Of a DNA stretch of 64,000 nt, positions 1-12,216 are shown piece after piece (position 1 is the first letter of the stretch; every line of letters begins with the position of its first letter). The DNA comes from Cyclaneusma minus (lineage: Eukaryota > Ascomycota > Leotiomycetes > Marthamycetales > Marthamycetaceae). The notes under the pieces were generated by a model. That model was not told where the DNA came from. It searched no databases and saw nothing but the letters and a program-made list of their open reading frames with translations. The stretch covers positions 1,426,001 through 1,490,000 of the forward strand of contig JAKZHN010000004.1 of the NCBI GenBank assembly GCA_037179335.1. Direction: 5' to 3'. A program made the position numbers and the translations under genes.

Positions 1-3000
1 AGCTTTGAATAGCGCTGGCGGGGAGCGCCCAGCGCTTTAGCGCTGATTTTTAGGCTGTAGAAATTTTATTTTATTGAAATTTCATTAATTTTAAAAATGA
101 TTTAATTTTGGCTTTTGGAAATTGATTTTTTTAATTAATTTAGCTATTATAATTGCTTAAAAAAATCATTCTATCGCGCTGTAAATGGCTATTTTAATAG
201 TGGCTGAAAAGCATTGAGTTAGGGCAAATTTAATTTTATTGAATTTGAAGACTATAATTTGAAATAAATAAATATAATAAAATTAATTGAAATATTTATT
301 TCAATATTATTTATATTTAGCATAAATTAATAAATATCCAATATTGGATGGAAAGCATAAATAAATGCATTTGATAATAAAAATACTGCCTTTTTTATTT
401 TTCTAGTAATAATGCGAATTTTATTAGCTATTTTTTTTAGCAGGGTAAAAAAGCTTTGAAAAATTGCTATATATTATCTAGGCTTTTTTTTAAATTCCTT
501 TAAATTTAGATTCTTTTTATAATATAAAAATCCCGCCCTAAAATAAAGGTTTAATTAATTTTGAAAAAAATACCTTTTATTTTTAAGCATACTGGTTTTT
601 TACTATTATTTTTTATAATTAATAAGGCATAAAAAAGGAATAAATTTAATAAACGAATAATAAAAAAGGCCGGAAATACCAGGCTGCTAGGGTACATTAA
701 AAATACCGAATTGTTAAAATATGTAAAAAAGCTTATTATTATTTAAAAAATTAATAAAAAATTGCTAATTTAGCGGCCTTTTTATAGTGCTAATAAATAA
801 TATAGAATTTTAAAATTAAAATATAAAGAATATTCTTTCAATTAATATCGCAATAAATTATAATATTGCAAATAAAGCGATTTTTGCAATTCCAAATAAA
901 AAGAATTTGCTTAATTGGAATTTAAAAAATATAGAAAATATTTATTTAAAAATTGGCTTTTTTAATATAAACAATACCGGCTTAAAACATATAAAAAATA
1001 TCCGTTTAAAAATTGGCCTATTTAATACAAAAAATATTAATTTAAAAAATGCAAAAAATATTTGCTTAGAAATTGCTTTATTTTGTAGCTAATGTAAAAT
1101 AATATTGGGATTTTTAATAAAAATGCTATTTTTAAAATGGAAAAAATATATTAATACTGGCCAATATTTATATAAAAAATATATTTTGGCATAATGTTTA
1201 ATTTTTTAATAAATTTTTATTTATTTAGCTAATATTAAAATTATAATATTCCAGCTATAAAAATCCAAATATTATTAAAATAAAAAATAAAAAAATTATT
1301 AAAAAAGTGCCTATTTTTTAATATAGTTATTAATAGCGATTTTTATAATTCAAAGTTTTATAATTGGTGGCGCTAATTTACTATTAGCTAATACTAGTTG
1401 CCTTGGCTTAAAAAGTTAAAATTAAAATAAATAATATTTTTTTGGCAAAGTCACAATTAATAAAACCAATTTCAAAATATTTATTATTGATTAAAATAAT
1501 TATAAAAAAACTTATACATTTAGAAAATAATAGACAATTAACTAATATTAATTAACAATTTCCATTAAATTATAATTTTAATAATATATTATCTTTTAAG
1601 AATTAAAGCTATAAAAATACTGTATTAATTTATAATGAATTTTATAGGTTTTTTTAATTGCAATTTAAATTAGAGAATTTTTATTTTCCAATTTCCAATT
1701 ATTATAAATAATAGCAAAGAAAATCTAATTAGAATTTTTATTTTAATAGTGATTTTTTTAGTTTATAATATAAAAACGGTTTTGGTATTTTTTACAGCCA
1801 CTACTTTTATATTTTTTTCAATTATAGTTTTAATTTCCGCTATTACAATTTTTAAATCCGCTACCATGGCCTTTAAATTCGCTATTATAGCCTTTAAATT
1901 TATCCCGATTATTTCTAATATCAAATTGCTTTTTTTTTACTATAATTCCGGATAATATAGCCGAAACGCTTGCAGTAAAAGCATAAATTATAAATTTTGC
2001 AATATTTTTATTAATGATTTTTAAATATATTGCGCAAGGCTTTATAAAATGCAAGTAGATTTATAGAATTATTATAATTATAATTATAATCATAAATTAC
2101 AGCTGCAATAGCTTGCTAGGGCTTATTTAAAGTTAATCTAAAATTATTATATTTAGCAATTTTAATATTAAGCAAACATTTCTTTTTAATATATTTTTTT
2201 ATTAATATTTTATTAATATTTAATCTGTTTATTATAGGCAGCAAGGCTAAATATCTTATATAAAAGCTTAATTTTATTAGCTAAAATATTTAAAATTCAA
2301 ATACAAAATCCAGCTATTTTTAATTTGAAAATAAATTAGGCCTAATTAGCTATATAATTATAATTGAATTAAAAAACTACAAAAATTATATTATTTTGCT
2401 TTAAAATATAAAGATATTGCTAAGCTTTTTTAATTTTAATTAAATTTGTTTTTTAAAATTATCAAAAAGCATTTTTGAAATTTTCCAAGGCTATTTTGCA
2501 TTATTAATAAAATTATTAATAATTTAATTTAATTTAATTTTATATTAAATTTTGCAGCATTTTTTAAATTGTCTGGCAATATATTAAATCTTTTTATATT
2601 CGAAATTAAAAATATTTTTATTAATAATTATAATGCAATGGGTTTTTAAAACCCAATTTAAAAATGCTTTTTAATATTTAAAAAACTGGATTTTATTTTT
2701 TTTTAAAAAAATTACAGCAAGGGCATAAAGCAAAAGAATAGGCATATATAGTATTAGGCATTGGCTTTTTTTCCAATTTACTTTTTAAATATTTATTAGT
2801 TTTTTCTAATTTATTTTTCATTTTGTAATTTAATATTAGCGCTGCTAATTTAATTTAAAAAAGAATTAAAAAACAGCAGTAATATTATTTTATTATATTA
2901 ATTTAATATTTTTATTATTAATTTTATTGCCGGCATATTATAGAAAATTATTAAATATAATAAAAATACATCAAAATTATATAATTTTATAATTTTATTT

Positions 3001-3430
3001 GCAATGCAAATGATAATATGCTTTTTAGCAAATTTATTAATTAGCTTAATAATTGGCACGGCTATTTTATTGATTTGCTTAATAGCTTGGGCAAAATAAA
3101 AATAGGATTTTTGCAAAATAATAATAATAGCTATTATATAATTTGCAATAGTATTTATAATATTAATAGTAATTAAAATTTCAAAATTCTAAATTAAATG
3201 CAAAAGCAAAATAAGGCTTGGCAAAAATAAATTTGCGCAAATAATACTGGTAGAATTAAAAATAATAAAATTATTAAATATTGAAATTGAGACTACGCAA
3301 TGCGCCGTTTTTGCAAAATAAAAAATCGTATTTAAATTTGCAAAAATTAAAAGCATTTGGAAATCAAAATCTTTAAATCGACCAATAAAAAAAGCTTACA
3401 AATTATTACGGCGCGGCAAGGATTGCAAAT
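1..3430. repeat. AT-rich, RIP-like island 1
   Basis: This stretch is almost entirely A and T, with abundant TpA and long A or T runs, and every reading frame is interrupted within about 100 codons. Isolated GC-richer scraps (agcgct near position 20-55, ggccggaaat near 667) survive. This is the usual appearance of transposon DNA degraded by repeat-induced point mutation in Pezizomycotina. I see no intact transposase or reverse transcriptase. The island continues off the left edge. Its right edge is near 3390-3430, where composition changes abruptly. That it derives from a transposon is inference; the composition is direct. Confidence 0.85.
907..1085 (+). repeat. Degenerate 60-nt tandem repeat inside the AT-rich island
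   Basis: Read in the frame starting at 907, the sequence repeats about every 20 codons, with the pattern K-N-I-x-L-x-I-x-[FL]-[FL] recurring near codons 7-17, 27-37 and 47-57. That gives roughly 2.7 units of 60 nt. The open frame has no ATG start and is probably a by-product of the repeat rather than a gene. Confidence 0.5.
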
Positions 3431-6289
3431 GAGAATTAAGATAAATTAACGTTGTAAGCTGGAAAAGGAAGCTCTCCAGCCGGGTGGGACCATAAAGGTC
3501 CCTTTAAGGGTCTACGGCGCTAAGGGGTGCCGGGGGTCACGTGCCGGGCACGTGCGTGCCTGAGGCACTAAGGCATGTCAGTACCGTGACAACCCCCCTC
3601 ACATGATCGAAACCTGCGAGGTATAAATACCTCAAGTGACCCTTCCTTGTCAAATTACAGGTTCTAAACTCCGACGGACCGAAGAACTCTCTTGCGTACA
3701 ATGGCTGCTCCTCATCAACTTGACAAGACGAGACTCTTCCTGACCAGCAAACATTTTTTTTGGGGCTGCGAAGCTGTGGACATTCACTGGGATCCATCAT
3801 GACTCTGTTCTGCGAGATTGCGCGATGAGACACTGAGTTTGTGGGAAACAGTTAAAATGACGGTAGATTGAGTTTTTGACAGCGACTCACCATGCTCGAC
3901 GGCAGGACGGCCCCTTGTCATCATCCGATGTCACTCAGATGGTCCGTAATCCTACGCCCATAACTGGCTACCCACCAGAGTACGAGTCTGTGGGTACAAA
4001 TACCTCAAGAACGCTCCCCTATACAGTCAGAACTCCCAGCGCCAATACTAAGGAAGAATCTCCTTGGCGGCCACCTCTGTCTCTCACAACACCTTTGGCG
4101 CCCTTCTGCGCCTCGCGAGGTGAGAAGAACTGAGAATATCCATTGCTGTAAAGGTTTTGTTGCCATGGTATTTACTTCCTAGACCCCACTCTAGATTCTG
4201 TTGATGTGACTTTCCGGAGATTGTTCTTCTCGAATGACAGCAAAAATGAGAAGTGACAGTGAGTGAGTTTGCTGAGTGATCGACCGATCATCTCTCATGA
4301 TAGAAAGGAACTGTTCGAATCATCTGTCGTCACAAAGCGAATTACACAAACCGCGAGGAGTACTAAGCATGCGCCTCTCAGATGTTCAACAATGAGCTAT
4401 CTCTTGGAACTTGGTCCTGGAATGTGGCGGTGGGAAGCGTAAGTGATGGCAGATGCTTTCTGGTGGGAAGCGATCTATCAGCTAGGGGTAGGAATGCTTT
4501 TGTGTTGATCTTGAAACTCCAGAAGTTGGGGCGACGACTTCAGAGCTGTGGACTCCGACCCTCGCGGCTGTGTTTGGAGTAAAAGCAACTAGCAGGGATA
4601 GCTTTTTATGGGCGACGCTCTTCATCTCAGTTTCCGGTGATTTCTCTACCTGAAGCGTGGGAGACAATTTTCCTACCAGAGAGGGGCCGAATCACACGAA
4701 CACCTGGATAGGTTTTCCAGTCAATCATCTCAAGGGAAGCTGCAAACCGGATTACATTCGCAACACGGATGAGCTATAAGTATCTCCTATTGCTCCGGTC
4801 GCTCTCTCCCCACGGAACCTAGACGCGTTCAAGGCCAACAATGGAACATAGCTAGACCTGTTCTTTTACAAAACTATAGCTTGAAGTCAGATGTAGAAAC
4901 AGCTCATTGATTGGAGAAAGATCCATACTTACCTCCCAGGGAAAACTGACTCCACATCTCGCTGTTAGTGATGTCGAACATCAGTGCAGAGACAGAACGA
5001 CAGCGGTGGGGTTCTTACAGTGCTGAGAGTCGATCTCCTTCGTTCCACAACATGAAGTTATTTGAGAGATTGCAGAGCTTGGGTTGAAGGCTGGTTACTC
5101 TTCAACATTTTGCGAGTGTGTCTGAGCACGACAAGGTCATCATTCCGTATACCATCGTCATATGTGGTTGATCTCCAAGGGACCCTAGAACTGTCTCGAG
5201 TCGCTTTATGTACACCATTTCGGACGGCGTTGACTGCCTCTTGATCTGTTCTCTGTCTTTACACGTGCTAGATGCCTTGCAATTTGTGAGCTTGAAGTCA
5301 CTTGACCCCACAGATGTTTGAGCTGTAGGCTCTACCACGGCACGTGAAAGCAAGCAATTGCTCACAAAGAGGAGGTACAAATACTCTGCTGGACATACGA
5401 TCAGAGCATCCAAAGAAAAGCGGCCTACATGTACTATCAAAGTTGACATGGCGTAGGTAAACTCAGTCCTGGGGCGCTCTCTCTCGAAGCTGACAATCCT
5501 TGGTAACGGACAGGTCTCCGCGGTAGTCCCGATATAATTGTCAAGCTAGGATCGTGGATGGCCCATGGGAGACAGTAGGAACGTGATGTAACAGCAGAGA
5601 CTTCACGTAGCGGCGCAAGGTATCTGCCTAACAGACTGAGCTCTACACAGCACCTGGGCTTCTGAACGATGAAGAGTGGCTTGGTCTGTCTGCCGGCGAT
5701 GTCACCTGCAGTTAAGCAAACAGATTGCATGATGATGAACGATTGTCGAACAGCTCACTGATACTGCTCCAGTAGTCTGGTACAAGAGCGCATATGGTGC
5801 GCGATCCCTAGAGCAATGTGGACGATTGGCGAGGGCACCGTGGGCTGGGTAGCTGGCTACTGACTCGACTTCAGTTCAATCCCGGTCACGTCGAGGTCGG
5901 GACTCGAGGGTCAATCGACTTCAATGCTGCTTTGGAAGGATCCACTGTCTATTGTCTCTTAAAGTTAAAGATCTACGTAAATATATCCAGATGCTAATTG
6001 CGCCATTAATCTTGGGATTGTTTTTGTCGTCGTCGCCCCCTATTGATTCTATGACCACAATGGAAAAAGAATATTGACAACTTGACAATTGAAGCGCTTC
6101 CGTCCCCTGCCACTCGGCATTTACGCGCACACCAAAAACTTTGCGCTTCCCGCCCTCGCCCTCCCCTCCACAACCACGTCGAACACGGAGAACGCTTTCA
6201 ATTTCGATATCTTCCCACACAATCAAGAGTCCACCTCGATTCCCGACTCTCTCTTCATCCCAATCGCCACTCCCCCCATACAAGCAAAA
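3431..6289. other. Gene-poor interval right of AT-rich island 1
   Basis: GC-balanced sequence with only short, overlapping open frames and no recognisable protein. A TATA-like stretch (tataaatacctcaag, about 3621) partly recurs as tacaaatacctcaag near 3995, so part of this interval may be an old LTR or repeated promoter. I see no convincing gene or transposon ends. Confidence 0.4.
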
Positions 6290-7252
6290 ATGGACCAATA
6301 CTCCTACCTCGACGCCAGGCCCGAGCCTGAAGACACACCCCCAAGAGACCTCCCAGACCCAGCACCATCCATCAGGATCGAGCCTCCGCCAGACCGAACC
6401 CCTTCTCCCGTCCTGCCAAAACAGCGGGGCCGACAGCTCATGGTGCCAGCAAAGGCTCCCAATCAAAAGCTCCGACGCAGGTCGGCGGAGGCGGCCAGAC
6501 TGGCTAGGGAAGGTCTGCTCGCAACAAGATGGCCTAGTCGCGCATCCAGCGGTAAGTCAGCCCCTGGACCCCCTGTGTTCTCGAGCCCACATGCTGACGA
6601 GCTACAAGTTTCCTCCAATGCTTCTGATGACGGCACGACCTCTGGAGAGCCGCTCGGAGAGGGCGCCGGCACTGCAGACGTCCCCTTCTCGGCTCCTTGG
6701 CAGAGAGCCGGGAGGGGGCACATGAATCGGCAGCAGAACATTTGCATGATGCGGGCCTACCGCGGCCTCTCCCAGGAAGAGCTCCGAATGGCCGACTATG
6801 GTCAAGGAAGGAGATTTGGAGATACCAATGGAGAGCCGGGCGCACTCGGCGCGGCGGCTCCTCTCGGTGGAGCTCGTCTTCCTCTCGGTGGAGCTCGTCT
6901 CTGGCCAGCTCCTCCGCAAATTGTTGGAGTGAAACGGGGACGAGAAGAAGAAGATGAGCGTCCTGCTCAGAAAAGATAAAAGACGAGCCACGAGCACACA
7001 GGTCAGTCTATCCCTGAGATCACCCCATCAACGTATACAAGCTAACTATTACCAGGCTCTGTCTCCCTCTCCCCAGCCACAACCCAGCAAGGCACCGCCG
7101 CCACTACTCCTCCTCCTCCTCCTCCTGCTCCCCCCGCTCCTCCTGCAAAGCGAGCAAGGACGAAGAAGGCCGTCGACCCACACCAACCACTTCGCAGAAG
7201 CGGACGGGATCGCAAACAACCATCCCGCTACCACGACATCGTCTGGCGCTGA
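6290..7252 (+). pseudogene. RYHDxVW-tail nuclear-type protein with in-frame stop
   Basis: No named family. ATG 6290 has a good context (AAAAATGG) and is the first ATG in the frame. Predicted exons are 6290-6551, 6609-7001 and 7056-7252; the introns have GTAAGT..AAG with CTGAC, and GTCAGT..CAG with CTAAC. The spliced length is 284 codons, exactly in frame, but TAA at 6977-6979 interrupts it after residue 210. Downstream, the third exon encodes a Pro run, a basic patch (AKRARTKKAVDP) and the ending LRRSGRDRKQPSRYHDIVW, closely like the end of the minus-strand gene at 54891. The stop sits in a Lys/Arg-rich segment where that relative has KRQRL, so CAA to TAA is plausible. A weak donor (GTCCTG at 6959) could splice the stop out in frame, so the gene may still be functional. 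Confidence 0.6.
6864..6904 (+). repeat. Short direct repeat in coding sequence
   Basis: The block cctctcggtggagctcgtct occurs twice with a 21-nt offset, encoding two copies of PLGGARL. It is in frame and looks like a simple slippage duplication. Confidence 0.7.
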
Positions 7253-7420
7253 GCTTCGCTCGCGCGTCTGGTACGCCGCGTCCCGTACCACCGGCACCAG
7301 CCTCACCTCAAGCTCGAGTTGAGACCTCTGCAGCCCACGAGAGCATAGCAGGTCTCGGGGAGAGCATGGGTGTGTTGTGCTGTGTGTCGGTGTCGCTTCT
7401 GCGAAGTGATTTGGTCCTTC

Positions 7421-7560
7421 CATCCCACATTCGTCTTCGCCCAACCCTCTCAAGGCCCATATCCGGCTGGCGTTCTTAATGAGCTTTGCTCGCGCAGCAG
7501 TCGGATCGGTCTTGATTGTGGTTGTGGTGTATGTACGTTTGTGTTCTCGTGGTTGGAAGT
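7421..7560 (+). repeat. Conserved 3'-flank element, copy a
   Basis: Begins 169 bp after the stop of the 6290 gene. Shared landmarks are ccatatccggctg, gttct.aatgagctt, gctcgcg, gtcggatcggtc, gttgtgg.gtatgt and tgttctcgtggttgg. The same landmarks recur in order at 7891-8034 and, on the minus strand, at 54309-54450 downstream of the paralogous gene ending at 54891. It may be a 3' UTR or a transcribed non-coding element; the function is unknown. Confidence 0.65.
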
Positions 7561-7890
7561 GGGCGACTGGGTGTGTTTGCGGACTTGGCTTGTGGCTCAT
7601 CTGATTCTGTGGCAGCAGCAGGGTCCAGGGTGGCCCTTCCTGAGCGAGGGGCATTGTCTCCCCAAGCCGGAAGTGTCATCTTGGGCCTTGGCTGGCCCAC
7701 TGTTCTCATTTCATGATTTCGAGGTTTTTGCGAGTTGCGTCGTCCTTCTTCTGCCGAGATACCTCTGCAGCCATGTCCGTGTTCTTCTTCTGTTTGTTGT
7801 TTTATGCTGGGATCGGGCGTTTCGGAAGGTCGTAGACCTACCATCTGATGAGCATCCCTCTTCTCCCCATCCAGTTTCCTTCGTCCTCCA

Positions 7891-8034
7891 CCCCACACTC
7901 GCCTTCGGCCATCCCCTTCTTGACGCATTCCCTCTGAATTCTGGTGCTCTTAAGTAGCTTGCTTGCCCAGCAGTTGGTTTGCGGTTCTTGATCGTGGATG
8001 TGGCGTATGTGCGTTGTGTGTTCTCGTGGTTGGT
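7891..8034 (+). repeat. Conserved 3'-flank element, copy b
   Basis: Tandem, more diverged copy of the element at 7421-7560. It keeps the order of cccacactcgccttcggcc, gctcttaagtagctt, gcttgc, ggcgtatgtgcgtt and tgttctcgtggttgg. Confidence 0.55.
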
Positions 8035-8703
8035 TCGTTGGTTTCTGTTCTTTGGGGGGTTGAGGGCTCTGCGATTCGTAGATAGGAAGGGGCTACGAAT
8101 GAAAGTCTCCTACGGGAGCATGTCTACACTCTAACAGATTGATCTCCATGTGCTTCATGATGTCTTCTTGTGATTTCTCTTTCGATTTTAACGGTTTTCT
8201 GCCCCGAAAGGACGACTCTTTGGATCTGAGAAGGAATTGATCCCGTACAACGATGCCCAAAAGTAAAGCGGCCTGTAACCTTCGTGGAGTAGAGGCCTCC
8301 AAGAGAGCACACCCACAGATGACGGCTATCATATAAACGGACACTAGAAATTGGGTCTGGGAGAAACTTTAATTCTTCCAACGGCTACCAATTGGGAGGT
8401 GGTAAACGCTTCATTCTAAAGTCCTACATTCACTTCTTCACGGTTTTGTTTACTTATGGCAATAGTACACAAAAAGCCTCCTGAAATGTCACAAGTGGAC
8501 GTGACATCCAAGTAGGCGAACTTTGCGTCAATAGATCTCGTGCCAAGCTCTCCACTATTTGCTTTCGATACCAAATTCCAAAACGCAATCGACCGAAGCG
8601 CCACGCAAACCACCGTCAACAATCGCCAGGGCTTACGATCTGTGACACCACTACATACTCATTGTCTCTTGCGCAACTTGCTTCATTCCTCATTCCTCCA
8701 AGC

Positions 8704-10428
8704 ATGGAAGCAATGATGGTCGAAGTCGAGACACTCAACGAGACAACCATGGACAACTCAGCTCGCGTCAAGTCGAGCATTAACCAGCAAACCGCCAATG
8801 CGCACACCCTTGATGAGTCCATGGACGAGTCTGTACACGAAATCGCCAAAGAGCAGCCTGTCCTTGATGATCCCCTCAACTACTCAAGAATTGACGAGTC
8901 TCTCCACAAGGCCACCGTCGAGCAGTCCAACCCTGGCGAGTCCTTCCACGATCCAGCCCTCGACATGTCATCCCACGATGGCACAAACCAGCGCATATTT
9001 GACGAGTTTCTCGGGTACTCAAATGCCTATGAGTCTCTCTACGAGCCTGCCATCAATCAGTCGACCCATGAAGAGTTCCTCGGCTACTCTAATCCTTATG
9101 AATCTCTTTACGAAGAAGCACTCGACCAGTCCACGGCTGGGCAGTCCACCATTTCCCAGTCAATCACAATGGCTGCTCCTCTCCTCTCCGACCCTGACCG
9201 CATGAGCACCGAGAATGGCTGCCTTGCCACCACGTGCGCTAGCCAAAGACAAGATGAGAAGTCTCGCTGCGTAGCCTCCGTCGAGCAATCCATCGTCGAG
9301 CAAGCGGCCATTCCCACTTCGACCCATATGAACACTCCTCATTTCGCCCACCCTGAATGCATCAGCAGTGAGGACAACTGCCCTGCCACCCCGGAGGTCA
9401 TTCAAGGCCAAGATAGGGAGTCTCTTATACGCGAAGAGCTCGAAAGCCTGGGTGGACGCGCTTCCCACCCAGCGGGTATGGACATATGGCATGCTCGGTC
9501 CAATCCAGAGTACAAGGAGATTGCGGAATACTAGTGCGATATCTGCGACATTAACGGACCAGGCTACTCCGACAAGGCCATTGAGGCACAATTGGTACAC
9601 TTCCGCTTCTGGGTTCAGCAGCAACTTGATCAGCGCACCGCTGAAGAATACATTTGGTGGCTTTATCACGATGAGCAGAAGTGCATCTTGAGCCGCAACG
9701 ATATGGCCGATGTCGACGGTATCAGCCGCAACCGGGGGGAGCAGAGCAGATACGTGTCCTGGAAGGAGTATTACGCGAACATTCTTATATCCAAAGAACA
9801 GCAGGAGTGCGCTCTCCAAGGACAGATGGCCGAGCTCCGTTGGGCCTGGGTATCCCTTGTTGACGCAGGAGTAGCCAAGGAGGATGAGGAGCCTAAGGAC
9901 CTTTCCGTTCGCGCCATCACATTCGATGAGAAAGCTCGGGAGTTATGGAGCACCTTCAATGAGTACCGCAAGGAAGTTCGAGAGACGAAGGAAAGTCTCA
10001 AAAGATCGGATCCTCTACTACGCTGGATCCTGCAGGAATTAGAGGAGCTGGACATGTTCGAAAATGAAGATGAGCAGGGACCGTTACTTCCGCATGAGAT
10101 GATGCATAACGAACAGCGCATGCCGGTGCCGGTTCTTAGATTTCAATGTCCTTCGCCACCGCTCACGCCTATGTCGCCACCACCTTCGTCCATGCCGCCT
10201 CAAGACGCTGGATTTCTCCAACTTACCCGTGTTGCACATAGCCGAACACAGCGCCGAGAGGCAACTGCGGCAGCTCTCCAAGCAACTGAGGAGTTGCAGA
10301 GCAGAAGACGTGCGCAATCGCTGGGTGAGCAACCATTCACATTCGCAGCCCCTTCCATCAGACCAACTATGAGGTTCAGGGGACCAGTTCGGCCACTCTC
10401 GTTGGTTTGGAAGCAGGGCAGACGTTGA
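8704..10428 (+). pseudogene. GGRxSHP family, group A copy 1 (TGG to TAG)
   Basis: Unnamed family. From ATG 8704 one frame runs to TGA 10426-10428 (574 codons) except for TAG at 9532-9534. Residues 1-235 are Ser/Glu/Asp-rich with an approximate five-residue period (for example FLGYSNAYESLYEPA, then a near copy). The core starts with GGRASHPAGMDIW at about residue 250 and continues through P-E-Y-K-E-I-A-E-Y. The stop then takes the place of the Trp that every paralog here has before Cys. After it the frame continues intact: CDICDINGPG, a W-K-E-Y block, A-W-V-S-L-V-D-A-G, P-K-D, an E-L-W segment, and a tail with QCPSPPLTP and MPPQDAGFLQL. TGG to TAG is a G-to-A change equal to CpA to TpA on the other strand, as RIP makes. 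Product and role are unknown; as it stands it gives a truncated 276-residue protein. Confidence 0.8.
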
Positions 10429-10558
10429 TCTTCGATAACGATTCTAGGGTCTTGACTTCTGGTCACTTCGCCGCATCGGCAGAAACGGCCGCCTCTTCAT
10501 CGACAGAAAGCATATGCCGCGCGCACCATCCGCCACCACGACGAGGATGAGGATGTGT
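10429..10558 (+). pseudogene. Degraded C-terminal extension after copy 1
   Basis: Past the TGA at 10428, frame-shifted sequence around 10470-10558 encodes pieces resembling the LRRSGR..RK..RYHD ending of the 6290 and 54891 genes: LRRIGRNGR in one frame and RHHDEDEDV before a TAG in another. This suggests copy 1 once had the same C-terminal motif. The match is short. Confidence 0.35.
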
Positions 10559-12216
10559 AGATGGAAAACAGTCCCTTCGCAAACAACCCTTCGGCCAACC
10601 CTTGGAAGAAACAAGATCCTCATAAATATGACCATAGCGATGATGAGGAGTCGGACACCGTTGTGGTGGATCCGTACTTCCACACGTTCTCAAGCGTTGC
10701 GGTACGTTGCTTGGGCATCAGGGGGTTTGCGCCCGATTGCTTGGGACGCGGATTACAAATTCGCACCATAGTCTTCTGGCATATTACAGTCATGCCACAA
10801 AAGTTTGAACACCCCTTTAATATTTAAGAATATTCGCAGTAATTAGAAATAATCCCAGTAATTGGAAATATCCCCAGTAGTTGGGAATATCCCCAGTAGT
10901 TAGGAATATCCCAAGTAATCGGAAATATCCCCAGTGATCGGGAATATTCTTGAATATTGTAAAGATTTCAATACATAGTTGACTACTGCCACACATTTGA
11001 GACAGGAAGAGGGTTCAGACTTTTGTCGTCCCATTGTAGAGATGCTTTAGCATGTTGGACGGATTCTCTCTTTGCGAAGCATTGCGCCTTTCGTCTTTGG
11101 TTTTCTGGCCGAATAGAAGTACTTTGAAATAATGCGGCATCGTGCTAATTGCCTTGTTGAACGTTGATAATTTTTGATTGTGTACCAATTACAATAGAAG
11201 AGTACTTTTCAAGACCATCGATATCGTGATTGGGTAATCGACATTTCCAAGCGAGATCCTGGAGCCTATTCTTTATTCAAATACTTCACATATCTTTTTC
11301 CTGAACCCGAATATAGACCCCCCGAGCACAGAGTAAAAAGCTCCAACTGCTTTTGAATAAACGCGATTTTTGGAGTTGCTGCCGCCGCCTTACAGCTGCT
11401 AACAAAGTACATGAGCAAGGCTCGGAATTTTACTACGAGATTGGTGCCTGTCTATTATGTGATATGAATCGGAGATATGCGAATGCAGAATCTTACCTCA
11501 ATGATATGTAATACGACTATCACCATATTGATGTCAAAGTACTAAAGCTCCTAGGATCCCACATCGAGATAGGAAGCTCGAGGCTCGAGATGTTCGGAGG
11601 GACGAGCTTCTGGATCGAAAAGACGCTAGAGACTCAAGCATCTCTGCATACCTTGGAACGTCTTGGTACTTCTTTTTCGTTTGTAGCAGGTTTCTAGCTC
11701 GAGGAGAGATGTTTTCAAACCGAAAAGGAGTATAGTAATAACCACTGCGGCTTATAGTTTTCAAAGAGTAGACTTGTATGACAGCATGGCCACATACCGA
11801 CGGGAATTGAATCATCTATCACTTACACAAATGTCTTTGGATCACGCGAGAATACTGATAACCCGAACATGTATGTATTAATTGCTCGTGAGCCATACGT
11901 CAAAGTCTGAGGTTCACTTCTCGCTCCATAACTTCTGGAAACAGGCTAGTTTTATCGAACAAACGCTAAGGTCATCGGCTACTGCTAGCGATAGAGTAAG
12001 CGCTCGCCTCTTTTTTGGGTCTTGCTATAGCAAATCCCTAATCCCTCGGTGCTCCTCTCCTCTCTTACTTTCAACAACAACCCTAACTCACTGCTCACCA
12101 CAAGAACTACCTCAGCTTCACCTCCTACGACTTACAGTCTCTACGCACTATCATTCTCTTTCAAAATCTCCACCATTCTCTCATCCACCGCACCAATAAC
12201 AACCAACCAGTCGAGG
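10559..12216. other. Intergenic interval holding MITE C
   Basis: Apart from the inverted-repeat element at 10787-11036, I see no gene. From 11040 to 12216 the sequence is moderately AT-rich with short open frames on both strands and no recognisable protein. C/T-rich runs at 12050-12170 precede ATG 12217 and look like a fungal 5' UTR. Confidence 0.4.
10787..11036. mobile_element. MITE copy C with internal 19-nt repeats
   Basis: Flanked by TA (10785-10786 and 11037-11038). The ends are imperfect inverted repeats: the left end carries CAGTCATGCCACAAAAGTTT, and the right end, read inward on the other strand, starts CAATGGGACGACAAAAGTCT. The centre (about 10833-10950) is at least six units of 19 nt, consensus aatatccccagtagttggg. 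No transposase frame. TA flanks and CAGTGGG-like ends suggest a non-autonomous Tc1/mariner-type element. Confidence 0.7.

Larger units (their letters stand above)
7253..8703. other. Non-coding interval with duplicated 3'-flank element
   Basis: No credible gene. It contains two copies of a conserved element (listed separately at 7421 and 7891). The open frames seen here on both strands overlap the element and have no family signature. The last 300 bp before 8704 presumably hold the promoter of the next gene; no clear TATA box is visible. Confidence 0.45.

Noticed and set aside
3537..5730. Several open frames of 60-115 codons on both strands
   Set aside because: They overlap each other, mostly lack ATG starts in good context, and show no domain or intron pattern. 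I treat the interval as non-coding.
5770..5890. tRNA-like segment (gttcaatcccggtc near 5873)
   Set aside because: It resembles a B box only partly; no A box at the right distance and no cloverleaf could be drawn.
7049..7957. Frames of 150-201 codons on both strands downstream of the 6290 gene
   Set aside because: They coincide with exon 3 of that gene in another frame and with the conserved 3'-flank element, whose similarity is not confined to one reading frame.
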